From: JBLIRR01 sp049472395
GTDB lineage: Bacteria; SZUA-182; DTGQ01; JBLIRR01
Length of the DNA: 64,000 nucleotides
Assembly: GCA_049472395.1 (NCBI GenBank)
Contig: JBLIRR010000018.1
Span: forward strand, 1-64,000
Direction of reading: 5' to 3'
In this document: positions 34,645 through 44,500 of the stretch, piece by piece
Numbering within the stretch: position 1 is the first letter of the stretch
Layout: each line of letters opens with the position of its first letter
The notes under the pieces: generated by a model
Seen by the model: the letters and a program-made list of their open reading frames with translations, nothing else
Database searches by the model: none
What the model was told of the DNA's origin: nothing
Program-made: the position numbers and the translations under genes

Positions 34645-35757
34645 CTACTTTCTATATATCCGTGGAACCCTTGTGGAGAGCGCACATGTGACCTCATAAG
34701 AGATAGTTCCGATCCACTCTGCCACTGTGTCAACCGTAATAGTGTCTCTGCCAAAAAGAATAATTTCTTCTCCCAGCGGATACTCGTCATGTCCGAGATT
34801 CACAAGTATTTGATCCATACTTACCCTTCCGACGACCGGATACATTTTATTCCGAATGAGGACCTTTCCTTTGTTTGATAAGAACCTGCTATATCCATCT
34901 CCATAGCCAATCGGCACTGTCGCAATCGTTGCATCGCACTCCGTGGTATAGGTTAATCCATAACAAAGAGGCGTGCCTTTTGGCACACGCTTTAAAAACA
35001 TAATGGAGCTTTTAAGGGTCATTGCAGGTTGAATCGGAATAGTATGGCTCATACCGGGTGTGGGGAGGTATCCATATGCCATGATACCCGGCCGTACCAT
35101 ATCAAATGAAGCATGAGGGTAAAATACAATCCCTGCACTATTTGCCATATGTATAAGGGGAATGGTAATGCCTTCGGACCGGATTTGACGTAGTATTGTG
35201 CTGAAGGCAGCAATCTGTCGTTCTGTATATTCAGAATTCTTCTCATCTGACACAGGAAAATGGGAATAAATCCCCTCAAGGGTAATCGAGGACAACAATA
35301 TAACTTTTTTGATTATCTTGACTGCCTCTACACTCTTACAGCCTAATCTTCCCATACCTGTATCAATATTGAGATGTAGCTTCACCGGTAATTTTCTTCT
35401 TTCGGCAATCTCTGAGATTTTTTGGGCCAGGTGCGCATCCGCAATTGTTTGGGTAAGATCGTAATCGATTACTACATCTATGTACTCTTCTTCCGGAAGA
35501 ATAAGACCCAACACAAGTATAGGCAGTGTAATGCCCGCATCCCGCAGCTCAATTCCCTCATCAAGAGTCGCAACTCCCAGCATATCGACAACCTTATGCT
35601 CCTCAACAAATTTTGACACCTCAACCATTCCATGTCCGTATGCATTTGCCTTTACCGGAAAGAGAACTTTACACCCTCCCCTCGCATGCTTTTTCATCTC
35701 ATTGATATTATTTTTAATCGCACTCAAGTCTATTTCCACAAAGGTTTTTCTGAACAT
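34645..35757 (-). CDS. alr: Alanine racemase
   Basis: 370 residues from the ATG at 35757 (MFRKTFVEIDLSAI), the normal family start and length; an upstream in-frame ATG at 35808 would add 17 unlikely residues. The PLP lysine is Lys36 in VKANAYGHG, and the second-domain catalytic region has CYGLTYTTE and VGRVSMDQILVNLG. It interconverts L- and D-alanine for peptidoglycan. Divergent from the secretin gene. Confidence 0.93.
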   Translation of the reverse strand: MFRKTFVEIDLSAIKNNINEMKKHARGGCKVLFPVKANAYGHGMVEVSKFVEEHKVVDMLGVATLDEGIELRDAGITLPILVLGLILPEEEYIDVVIDYDLTQTIADAHLAQKISEIAERRKLPVKLHLNIDTGMGRLGCKSVEAVKIIKKVILLSSITLEGIYSHFPVSDEKNSEYTERQIAAFSTILRQIRSEGITIPLIHMANSAGIVFYPHASFDMVRPGIMAYGYLPTPGMSHTIPIQPAMTLKSSIMFLKRVPKGTPLCYGLTYTTECDATIATVPIGYGDGYSRFLSNKGKVLIRNKMYPVVGRVSMDQILVNLGHDEYPLGEEIILFGRDTITVDTVAEWIGTISYEVTCALSTRVPRIYRK

Positions 35758-36116
35758 GATAGTACACCCGCCGTTCTTTATGGACCAAAAAGTTAATATA
35801 TGAGTCACCCATTAAAGGGTATGTTACCTGATATTTCTACCACTTATTTCAGAACATTGTCAAATAAAGTTGTAATTGAGTGTATCTGCATAAGAATTAT
35901 GATAGGTATGGGTATACTATGAAAAATCTGTATAAGAATCTCACCTCTATAAATGAATAAATAATTGATTCTACAATATATTAAGCAGCATTACGCAGAG
36001 TGGTATCACATTTGCTTTCCTTTCATTAGCATACATTAGCATACATGCATAATTAATATCCACAATGCATAATGTGACTTAAATACTTCTTATAATAAAG
36101 AAATGGATTAAGAGAA
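35758..36116. other. Divergent intergenic region with short repeats
   Basis: This is the gap between alr and the secretin gene. ATTAGCATAC is repeated in tandem at 36024-36043, and ATGCATAAT occurs twice nearby (about 36045 and 36064). These are operator-like, but I recognise no known binding site. No ORF or RNA seen. Confidence 0.35.
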
Positions 36117-37700
36117 TTGCAGAAAATTGATATTAAACAAATATTTATACTCCTCATTCCAGTATTATTCTTAATGGCATGTGTCGCACCCTCATCCACG
36201 CACCCTATTCAAGTGTCCCTCGAGAAAGAAGAGAGCCCTGAGAAAATATTTATTACAGGCATAACAAAAGAGCAGGATCAAGAAGAACAGGATCAAGAGA
36301 ACACAAAAATAAATTTTTTAAAACCTCCAAGGAAAAATCCACCCGATATTATAAGGGAAGTAAAGAGCAGAGAGATGAAAGATGCGGAGGAAAACCCACC
36401 TGAGATTTTAGAGGCTGAGAAGGTTATGAAGAACCGGCATGACTTTGAGAATAATACCTATACCGGTCATCTTATTACGATCAATTTTCAGAATGCTGAT
36501 ATTAAATCTGCACTGCGAATACTCGCAGATGAAGGTGGGTATAATCTGATAATTGATCCGGACATAAAAGGAACTGTAAATCTTTATATTTCTAAACCTA
36601 TACCATGGGACCAGGCATTTGACGTTATATTAAAGACCCATAGATTAGAAAAGATGTTAGAAGGCACTCTTATTCGTATCTGCACTCAAGATAACTTTTT
36701 AAAAGAACGGGAAATGAGAAAACAAGCTATTATCACGAGACGTGAAACCGAAGAAGAGAGAATCAAGCTGCGACAGCTCACCACAGAGCTTATCCCTGTT
36801 AATTATACGACAGCAGAGAGCTTACTTCCTGTATTAAAGTCAATGTTGAGCAAAAGTGAAGGGCTTGCTGAAAATCCTTCCATAATCACCGATGAACGGA
36901 CAAATACTTTGATAATAAAGGAACAGAAAGAAGTTATTGAAAGAATGAAAGAGATTATCGGCGAATTGGATAGACAAACGCCTCAAGTTATGATTGAGGC
37001 ACGAATTGTGACTACGAGTAAGGCATTTGGGAAACAACTGGGCATACAATGGGGCGGACGATATTCAAAACCTGATACTGGCTACAATTTCCCCCATAGT
37101 ATTGATATAGAAGGGGATAATCTGGATGGTTATGCGGTAAGCCTTCCCCCTACAGGTGCTCTCGGACAAATAGGCGTGAGTCTAGGTCATATCAACAATA
37201 CAAGTGCCCTTGATTTTCAGTTGTCCGCGATGGAGAAACATGGAAAGGGCGAGGTAATATCGAATCCGAGAATAGCCACGATGGATAATGAGGCAGCAAG
37301 TATCACAAGCGGCATAAAACTGCCTTACCTCACGGTTGATAACGAAGGACAATCGAATGTGACATTCCAAAATGCGAGTATATCCTTAAATGTAAAACCG
37401 CATATTACACCTAATAATTATATACTACTGGAAATACAAGCCGAGAAAAGCAGCCCCGATTGGGGCAATGCAGTTGCAGGGCAGCCGGCAATAGCACAAA
37501 ATGCGGTGAAGACAAAATATCTTGTGGGAAATGGAGAAACCGCTGTGATAGGGGGTTTAATGGAAGAGACTGACTCTTTGGATTCAGATCAAGTCCCCTG
37601 GTTCTCGCATATCCCACTTGTCGGATTGCTTTTCCGAAATATGAAAAGCTCAAAGGACCATAATGAATTATTGATATTTATTACACCGCGCACCATATAG
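36117..37700 (+). CDS. Secretin-family outer-membrane lipoprotein (PilQ-like)
   Basis: 527 residues, starting at TTG; the ATG just upstream runs into a stop after one codon. A lipoprotein signal with lipobox LMAC (Cys22) is followed by a charged linker. Then comes a short secretin/TonB N-domain (INFQNADIKSALRILADEGG), an N-domain (LIPVNYTTAESLLPVLKSML...DERTNTLIIKE) and the secretin beta-domain (QVMIEARIV to LLIFITPRTI). It forms the outer-membrane pore of a type IV pilus or type II-like secretion system. No other pilus genes are in the window. A 3' PGK gene follows after 80 bp. Confidence 0.88.
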   Translation: MQKIDIKQIFILLIPVLFLMACVAPSSTHPIQVSLEKEESPEKIFITGITKEQDQEEQDQENTKINFLKPPRKNPPDIIREVKSREMKDAEENPPEILEAEKVMKNRHDFENNTYTGHLITINFQNADIKSALRILADEGGYNLIIDPDIKGTVNLYISKPIPWDQAFDVILKTHRLEKMLEGTLIRICTQDNFLKEREMRKQAIITRRETEEERIKLRQLTTELIPVNYTTAESLLPVLKSMLSKSEGLAENPSIITDERTNTLIIKEQKEVIERMKEIIGELDRQTPQVMIEARIVTTSKAFGKQLGIQWGGRYSKPDTGYNFPHSIDIEGDNLDGYAVSLPPTGALGQIGVSLGHINNTSALDFQLSAMEKHGKGEVISNPRIATMDNEAASITSGIKLPYLTVDNEGQSNVTFQNASISLNVKPHITPNNYILLEIQAEKSSPDWGNAVAGQPAIAQNAVKTKYLVGNGETAVIGGLMEETDSLDSDQVPWFSHIPLVGLLFRNMKSSKDHNELLIFITPRTI

Positions 37701-37780
37701 ACAAAAAAATTGATCTGACACCCTCCCTTATGATAAAGTACTCCAAAAACGATTACTGCGATAAAAAAAGGAGTATCCGC

Positions 37781-38989
37781 ATGAATAAAAAAAGTATAAC
37801 CGATGTAGATCTACATAATAAAAAAGTAATTATGCGCGCTGATTTTAATGTACCGTTAAAGAATGGCATCATCTCCGATAATGCACGTATTGTCGCTGCC
37901 TTACCAACGATAGAGTATATTCTTAGACAGAATGCTTCTCTTATACTCATGAGCCACCTGGGCAGGCCAAAGGGTGAAAGGAAACCTGAATTATCATTGA
38001 AGCCGATCGCCAAAGAGCTTGAAAAACTAATAGGAAGGCCTGTACAGATGGCGGATGACTGTATTGGCGACAATGTGACAAGAGCAGCTTCAGCACTTAA
38101 GAACGGCGAGGTAATGATGCTTGAGAATGTCAGATTTTACAAAGAAGAAGACACAAAAACCGACGCAGAGGGACGAAAAGGTTTTGCTAAAAAGCTCGCA
38201 TCGCTTGCTGACGTTTATGTAAATGACGCGTTTGGCACTGCACACCGTGAACATGCGTCAACTGCTAATATAGCAGAATTTCTTCCCGCGGTGTGCGGGA
38301 AACTGATGGAAAAAGAGATCACCTTCCTCGGAAAAGCTGTCAATAATCCGGAGAGGCCATTGCTCGCAATCCTTGGTGGGGCTAAAGTATCAGACAAAAT
38401 ACCTATCATTGAAAACCTTTTGATTAAAGCTGATAAAATAATAATCGGGGGTGGTATGACCTACACCTTTTACAAAGCAAAGGGCTATGAAGTTGGGCAA
38501 TCACTCGTTGACGAATCGCTTGTGGATAAATGCGGGGAATTTATGGAAAAAGGCAAGGAAAAACTCCTCCTGCCCATTGATAATATGGTAACATCCAACT
38601 TTGACTTTAACACAATGAAATGCACCGAAGCTCTTGAGCCTGCGGGGCAGAATATTCCCTCTGGCAAAATCGCCCTTGACATCGGGGAAGAATCCATTGC
38701 CGCTTTTAAAGAAACTATCGCACAGGTTAACACAATCGTATGGAACGGACCAATGGGTGTATTCGAATGCAGTGATACTGCAAAAGGGACATTTGCCATA
38801 GCCCACGCCCTTGCTGAGGCAAGTGCTCGTGGGGCAACTACAATTATAGGGGGCGGAGACAGTGCATCGGCCATTAAAAAAGCAGGTCTGGTTGACAAGG
38901 TGACCCATGTATCAACCGGTGGGGGAGCATCAATGGAATTTCTCGAAGGGAAGAAATTACCCGGTATTGAAGCGCTTGAGGACAAATAA
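37781..38989 (+). CDS. pgk: Phosphoglycerate kinase
   Basis: 402 residues from the ATG at 37781, with AAAGGAG 7 bp upstream; an in-frame ATG at 37730 lacks support. Motifs: RADFNVPL, SHLGRPKGE, NDAFGTAHREHAS, LGGAKVSDKI, and WNGPMGVFE with GGGDSASA near the C-terminus. Glycolysis: transfers phosphate between 1,3-bisphosphoglycerate and ADP. Full length. Confidence 0.97.
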   Translation: MNKKSITDVDLHNKKVIMRADFNVPLKNGIISDNARIVAALPTIEYILRQNASLILMSHLGRPKGERKPELSLKPIAKELEKLIGRPVQMADDCIGDNVTRAASALKNGEVMMLENVRFYKEEDTKTDAEGRKGFAKKLASLADVYVNDAFGTAHREHASTANIAEFLPAVCGKLMEKEITFLGKAVNNPERPLLAILGGAKVSDKIPIIENLLIKADKIIIGGGMTYTFYKAKGYEVGQSLVDESLVDKCGEFMEKGKEKLLLPIDNMVTSNFDFNTMKCTEALEPAGQNIPSGKIALDIGEESIAAFKETIAQVNTIVWNGPMGVFECSDTAKGTFAIAHALAEASARGATTIIGGGDSASAIKKAGLVDKVTHVSTGGGASMEFLEGKKLPGIEALEDK

Positions 38990-39072
38990 TGTAAATATTC
39001 ACGATCTTAGAATAATTTTTGCCGATAATATAAATAGAAAGGAAAATAATCATATACATAAGGGAAGAAACG

Positions 39073-39438
39073 ATGCTTAAATTGCTCCTCCAATTTAAAG
39101 GCAAAGTGCTCAATCAATATATTACGAATGATACGCACATAACCATTGGTCGAAATCCTGATAACATCATCCAAATCAATAATCAATCGGTTTCAAAGTA
39201 TCACGCGATTATTATAAAGGAGAAGGATAAGGTCATTATCGAGGATTTACAAAGTACCAATGGCACCTATATCAATGAAAAACAAATTCATCAAGAAGAA
39301 TTAAAGGATGGGGATGAGATTTTCATCGGCAAGCATACAATAAAGATATTCCTCCATAATACCAATGATCCTCAGTGTTGGGAGGACACCATCGATATAT
39401 GTAAACATAGCACCATCGTCATGCCAAATAAAAAATAG
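39073..39438 (+). CDS. Stand-alone FHA-domain protein
   Basis: 121 residues, almost entirely one FHA domain: ITIGRNPDN (phosphothreonine-binding Arg), SVSKYHAII and LQSTNGTYIN. It recognises phosphothreonine peptides in the cytoplasm. GGGAAG lies 6 bp before the ATG. No active kinase is encoded nearby; the protein at 30107-32521 looks inactive. Confidence 0.9.
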   Translation: MLKLLLQFKGKVLNQYITNDTHITIGRNPDNIIQINNQSVSKYHAIIIKEKDKVIIEDLQSTNGTYINEKQIHQEELKDGDEIFIGKHTIKIFLHNTNDPQCWEDTIDICKHSTIVMPNKK

Positions 39439-39488
39439 AAAGATTCTCGCTAAACAAAACAAGTAAGCTATAAATGGCTATTTTCTCT

Positions 39489-40868
39489 CTATTTTTTCCT
39501 TAAAGGAATGCCCCACTTTTTCATCCTTCGCCATAGCGTAGTGCGGTCAATGCCAAGGTGATGAGAAACCTCTGCTTTATTCCAATGGTAATGGTCGAGA
39601 AGCGAAATAAGCTCACTACGGCTTATTTCATTGTCCTTTTTAGCTGATACAGAACTCATGGCAGATGGAGCACTCTGCGATTGAGCCTGCCGGATTTCCA
39701 ACGGAAGATCAAAAATTGTGATATCACTCCTCCGGCACGTCACAAAGGCATGTTCTATAGCATTCTCCAGTTCCCTGATATTTCCGGGCCATGAATAGTA
39801 TATAAGCACGAGAGCAGCATCCCGGGATAGACCGGTAATTGATTTGCCTGTTTCTCTATTAAATTTATCGATAAAATAAGCCGCAAGCAAACCTATGTCT
39901 TCCTTGCGCTCACGAAGCGGAGGCAAATGAATGGGGAATATCTTCAGCCGGTAATAGAGATCTTCCCTGAACTGCCCGTTTTGTGTCATTGCACGAAGGT
40001 CCCGGTGTGTCGCAGCAATAATCCGGGTATCTGCTTTTCGAGTAATGCTCTCACCGACACGCTCAAACTCCCTCTCCTGGAGAAATCGCAGGAGTTTCAA
40101 TTGAATGAGCGGGGATATTTCCCCAATTTCGTCCAAAAAAAGGGTACCGCCATTGGCACGCTCAAAGCGTCCGATTTTATCCTTAATCGCTGTGGTGAAG
40201 GCGCCTTTTACATGCCCGAAGAGTTCACTTTCCAAGAGATTCTCTGGCAGCGCAGAGCAATTTACCTTTATCAAAGGCCCCTCTTTCCGTGTACTCTTTT
40301 CATGGATAGCGGTAGCCACTAATTCTTTCCCTGTTCCTGTCTCACCACTTATAAGGATAGTAGAGTGAGAATCAGCGGCAAGCTCAATGAGTTCGAAAAT
40401 ATCCCTCATTGCCTTACTTTTCCCCAAGAGATTATGATATCGATATCGCTCTTTGAGAGTGGCCTCAAGCACAGACACGCGATCCTCTATTTTCTTTAAT
40501 GTGGTGATATTGCGGATCGTCTCCACCGCACCAACAACTTTCCCTTCATCGGTATATAGTTTCCGTCCATTCTTAAGAACAAAAGCGGTTTCTCCATGAG
40601 CGTGAGGTACTTGGCACTCAATATTATTAAATGAACCTGTGCGAAAAAGCTCACACTGTTCCATAGACGTACATGAGCATACCATTACGTCTCTGCAATG
40701 TTTCCCTATAAGTTTATCGAACGGCACTCCTGTGAGCGTCTCCATAGCCTTGTTGCAATAACGAATTATACCTTTAGTATCTACGATAAATAGCGCTTCT
40801 GCTAATGACTGTATAATAATCTCAAAACATTCCCTTGAAAAAGCTTTACTTAAATCAAAACAGGCCAT
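39489..40868 (-). CDS. PAS-domain sigma-54-dependent transcriptional activator
   Basis: 459 residues from the ATG at 40868 (GGAGGGAGA 1-9 bp upstream); a longer in-frame start at 40916 is less likely. The N-terminal PAS domain has a Cys cluster (CRDVMVCSCTSMEQC), suggesting redox or metal sensing. The AAA+ domain has GETGTGKE (Walker A) and GGTLFLDEIGE (Walker B). The sigma-54 contact loop reads GAFTTA instead of the usual GAFTGA. The C-terminal Fis-type HTH is RSELISLLDHYHWNKAEVS...TTLWRRMK. There is no receiver domain, so the PAS domain is the likely input. It faces the selenoprotein gene, whose promoter has sigma-54 features. Confidence 0.9.
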   Translation of the reverse strand: MACFDLSKAFSRECFEIIIQSLAEALFIVDTKGIIRYCNKAMETLTGVPFDKLIGKHCRDVMVCSCTSMEQCELFRTGSFNNIECQVPHAHGETAFVLKNGRKLYTDEGKVVGAVETIRNITTLKKIEDRVSVLEATLKERYRYHNLLGKSKAMRDIFELIELAADSHSTILISGETGTGKELVATAIHEKSTRKEGPLIKVNCSALPENLLESELFGHVKGAFTTAIKDKIGRFERANGGTLFLDEIGEISPLIQLKLLRFLQEREFERVGESITRKADTRIIAATHRDLRAMTQNGQFREDLYYRLKIFPIHLPPLRERKEDIGLLAAYFIDKFNRETGKSITGLSRDAALVLIYYSWPGNIRELENAIEHAFVTCRRSDITIFDLPLEIRQAQSQSAPSAMSSVSAKKDNEISRSELISLLDHYHWNKAEVSHHLGIDRTTLWRRMKKWGIPLRKK

Positions 40869-40903
40869 TCTCCCTCCGCGCCTTTTAAATGATGCACCTA
40901 CAA

Positions 40904-40937
40904 TGTTGCACTGCATCGTATCGCATGTTGCACTGCA
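40904..40937. promoter_or_regulatory. Two palindromic activator sites (UAS) 22 bp apart
   Basis: TGTTGCACTGCA occurs at 40904-40915 and again at 40926-40937. The second copy extends to a perfect GTTGCA-C-TGCAAC palindrome; the first has one mismatch. The centre spacing of 22 bp is two helical turns, and the sites lie about 45-80 bp upstream of a -24/-12 promoter, the usual position for sigma-54 activator binding. The adjacent Fis-type activator is the obvious candidate. Confidence 0.7.
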
Positions 40938-40982
40938 ACGTTATTATATACGAGGATGCCCTAAAAAGGCAAGAAACATATA

Positions 40983-40998
40983 TGGTACATAAATTGCT
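40983..40998 (+). promoter_or_regulatory. Sigma-54 (-24/-12) promoter
   Basis: TGGTAC-ATAAA-TTGCT matches the consensus TGGCAC-N5-TTGCA/T, with GG and GC separated by exactly 10 bp. It lies 54 bp before the ATG of the selenoprotein gene. Confidence 0.75.
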
Positions 40999-41051
40999 AT
41001 TTACAATAGCCATATAGATAAAAATCTTATTAGATCCAAAGGAGAGAATAA

Positions 41052-41357
41052 ATGTTAACCATAACTGAGAATGCAAAACAAGCCTTTAAAAATTTTCGTG
41101 CCTCCGGAGGCGCCAAGGACCTTATTTTTGAAATAGTCAAGAAAGGGATTGGTTGAGGTGGCCCGAGAATGGCATTGGTTCAGGTTGAACCAAAGGATAT
41201 GCTCAATAAAAATAAAATGGAACTTGATGAGGTAAAAATTGTCTGGGACGAAGAAATAAATCAGATAATGCGTAGCTATGGCAGGATAGTGATTGATTAT
41301 ATAAAGGGTCTATTTTTAGAACATTTTAGTGTAAGGATTGAACATGCCTTATGCTAA
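41052..41357 (+). CDS. HesB/IscA-like selenoprotein (UGA at codon 35 read as selenocysteine)
   Basis: 101 residues from the ATG at 41052 (AAAGGAG 8 bp upstream) to the TAA at 41355-41357, with one in-frame TGA at 41154-41156. The start MLTITENAKQAFKNF is the typical HesB/IscA N-terminus. The TGA falls in GIG-U-GGPRMAL, matching the known HesB-like selenoprotein motif where U replaces the conserved cysteine. The downstream part stays coding (MELDEVKIVWDEE, VIDYIKGLFLEHFSV, ending HALC). A GGU-loop hairpin follows the UGA. Family members relate to Fe-S or redox chemistry. Conventional gene calling would split it and start at 41169. Expression probably depends on the divergent sigma-54 activator. 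Confidence 0.85.
41175..41193 (+). promoter_or_regulatory. Bacterial SECIS hairpin
   Basis: TTGGTTCA-GGT-TGAACCAA forms a perfect 8-bp stem with a GGU apical loop. The loop lies 27-29 nt after the UGA, within the spacing seen for bacterial SECIS elements. The apex (GGUUC-AGGUU-GAACC when drawn open) resembles the E. coli fdhF loop region bound by SelB. Confidence 0.75.
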
Positions 41358-41379
41358 GTGATGTGTTGTGCGCTTTATA

Positions 41380-41478
41380 ATGCTATTTGTAACCGTTCAC
41401 AGGCTAACAGGTGATGATCCCCCGTGTGCGATAGCGTTCTTCAAAGATGAATATGGAATCCGAAAGGAGACAATATAG
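41380..41478 (+). CDS. Very small ORF downstream of the selenoprotein
   Basis: 32 codons starting ATG (MLFVTVHRLTGDDPP, ending GIRKETI). The composition is protein-like, but there is no clear ribosome site. It could be a tail of a lost gene or a chance frame. No family recognised. Confidence 0.2.
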   Translation: MLFVTVHRLTGDDPPCAIAFFKDEYGIRKETI

Positions 41479-41509
41479 AGAATTTGAATCAACATTACCA
41501 TGAACACTT

Positions 41510-44500
41510 CTATTGCTTCGTCGTAACCCTTTGACGCAGAGAGGCTGCCATGGCAAGTTGTTGTGGCCTGTGTTTGAGATGTGTATCTGTCAGTTCCCAG
41601 GTAGCATTTGAGGGAAAACCAAACTGTCCTGAACTGATGACTGAACCTGCTAATTCCTTATTCTTCAGCATCTCCTCCTTATTAATGTGAGCATGCTCAT
41701 GGTGTTGATGAACTGCTGTTATTGCCCGTGTTACGTCTATCACAGGATTGCCGTCAATAATCGGCTTATACACAAGCCAATTATCCCATAATGGTTGGGT
41801 AAGTGAAAATGGAGGGATGTTTTTATAGAGGTTCTTTGAGAAGATAAAATAGTCCATTTCTGCTGAGGAATGGAGCTTCCCTGATTTTTCTGTCAATTCC
41901 CTGAGCTGAGCTTCCCATTCTTCATTTTCAAATGAAATGAGGGTATCAATGGGTACATCCCAGTGCTGTCCGATCATAAGAAAGGTTGATACCTCATGTA
42001 TTACTTTCTTGACTGCATTCATGAAATCATTCATCAAAATCACATCAGGCTGAACAAAGGCCAGAACCATATTTTCTGCACGATCTTGCGCTTCTTTGAA
42101 TATCTCGTCAACACGGCGTGAGGATATATCAGGAATATGCTTAATATTAAGCTCTCGGGCCACATCTGCGCAACCTTCGTCATCCCCGAGAAGAATAATT
42201 TCAGGTTTGGGTGAAAGCAGCGTCCAACTTGTAATAGCGTTACGCTGAATAATTCCCATATGACAGTGAAAGGCCTGGGGAACAGTAAAGAGAGTAATCG
42301 CACTGTGCGATGAACTATTTGCAGAGAGCATGGGTTGATCTCCATGAAACTGCTCAATATCCTTCACAAGCATTCCGGCAAAAGGAGATATCTTTTGTAT
42401 TTCTTCATCTTTTAATAGAGGGAGAGCTTTTTCAAAAATACCGAGTCTGCAGTAACATAATGCGTGGGCAAAACGCTTGGTGGGATCATCAAGAAACCAT
42501 TGCAGGGCTTTGGTGATTTCACCTTTTCTGTAAAGATCCATGCCTGTCTTCATGATGGGGTCCGTCACCGGCACACCACAACAGATAAGAGGATGATACG
42601 AGAAAGTACCCGATACCAAGGGGGTATCATTATTAATGTCATCGTGTGCAGAATCCCCATAACGTGTGTGCGGCCAATGAAACGCAATTAATTTATCGCC
42701 TTTATCAAAGAGTACCTCGATTGCGTGGTGATTTATCCATGACGTAAGTTTAATAATGTCTTTAGACCCTAAGAAAAAACCGCTATTTCCGTAAGAGGCA
42801 AACGCGCCTTCGAAACATCCGAGTGGGTCTATTTCATGAAATACCTTTGTATAGAAAAACTCACTTATATTCTTTTCCATAGGTCTTTCAGAACAGTGCC
42901 AGACACCGTTAATAATCACAAGACTTTCTGCCGGTAAGCGAGGAAAAGCATGTGTGAGCATATATTCCATAATCGGATTATTCTCATCACCATGTATATT
43001 AAGATAGATTACAACACGGTCACCGGTATTAAAAATATGAGCAAAATCAACATCCAGTATATTTTTCTCAATCAGTATGACCCGTGAGAGGTTCAAGGGG
43101 AGATAGCGCTTGCTCTTATAAAGTTCTTTGAATGATTTATCAATGGCAACAATACGTGCATCACTTGATGCGGCGATTAAGGCCCGCAGCGAAAGCCCTG
43201 AGCGCGTGCCAAGTTGCACAATGACCGTAGGATTATAATGCATAATATAGGTGTACAATTTTTCAAGCGATTGGGGGGTGTGGTCTCGATAGTATAACCG
43301 GTGATACGCTGTGGCAAGTGTTTTTAAATAATGCTCAGCCTCATTAATAAAAGAATCTGTTTCTTTTTCCTCTTTTTTCTTCTCTTTATTTTTAGTATAG
43401 TCGGTCACATAGAGAAGCGGATTCTTTGTGCCGTCAGCCCGAATACTCTTATAGGTTTCATATACAAGTGACATGTCATCTTTTTTATCAAGACCCCTGC
43501 GGTGAATAATGTGAGTATTTTTAATATGAATATTTTTTTTTACATGCTCACACAGGATATGCACATGAGCTCTATCCTTGGGAGAGGATATAGTTGATGA
43601 GGAATACGCATCAGGTGCACTCCATGTCACAAAGTCAAATTCATGTTCATTGATAAAATCAATAGTCTCTTGGATTTCCTCAACTGATTCACCCGTTAAC
43701 CCAATAATAAAGTGAGCTAATACCTTTATATTATGGCGATGGCAGATATCTATCACCTCTTTGTTGTGATCCATAAGTGTGCGAGGATTCTTTACGAAGG
43801 TAAATTCTATACGGTCACACCCCATTGAGCGCAACAGCACTGCACGTTCATCATTGATATGGGATGGTATGGATTCGCATGTAATAGATAAATAAGATGC
43901 AAAATCACTCCTTTTTATATGGTCTGCAAGCTCAGGGAGCCAATTTTTATCGAGTATAGGCATATCACCGAAAAATAGAATACTATTTAAGTTGTAAGTA
44001 GCAAGGAGGGTTTTAATTTCTGAAAATACACGTTGTGCTGAGAATGAACGATATTGATTGTGCCACATACTCTCACTCTGGGGAAATTGGCAATCTCTAT
44101 GGGAGCAGCCACGTGATGGCATAATACCGGTGCCTTTTGCATAATAACCCGGTGAAAGCATTCGAGGCTTCGCATAATATTCTTTCATGGCAAAAAGTGA
44201 ATAATCGGGCGTGGGGATGGTATCAAGATTAGCAATAAGCGCTCTCGGTTCAGTCTTTATCAACGTGTGATTGTCACATAATGCAACACCATTAATGGTG
44301 TGAGAGGTAATTTCTCCGCATTTATCATAATTTTGTAAAAGCTCAAGAAATGTCTCTTCCCCTTCCCCTATAATACCTATGTCGAAAGGCGAATCCATAA
44401 TATCATGAGGCGCACACGCAATATGGGGGCCTCCAAGTATGATGGGGGAATTATATAAATTTTTGATAAAATGCGCAATGCGGGTTGCTTCGGGAAATGA

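Noticed and set aside
41169..41357. Independent 62-residue gene starting at 41169
   Set aside because: It is the downstream part of the selenoprotein frame; the better ribosome site and the HesB N-terminus lie upstream of the UGA.
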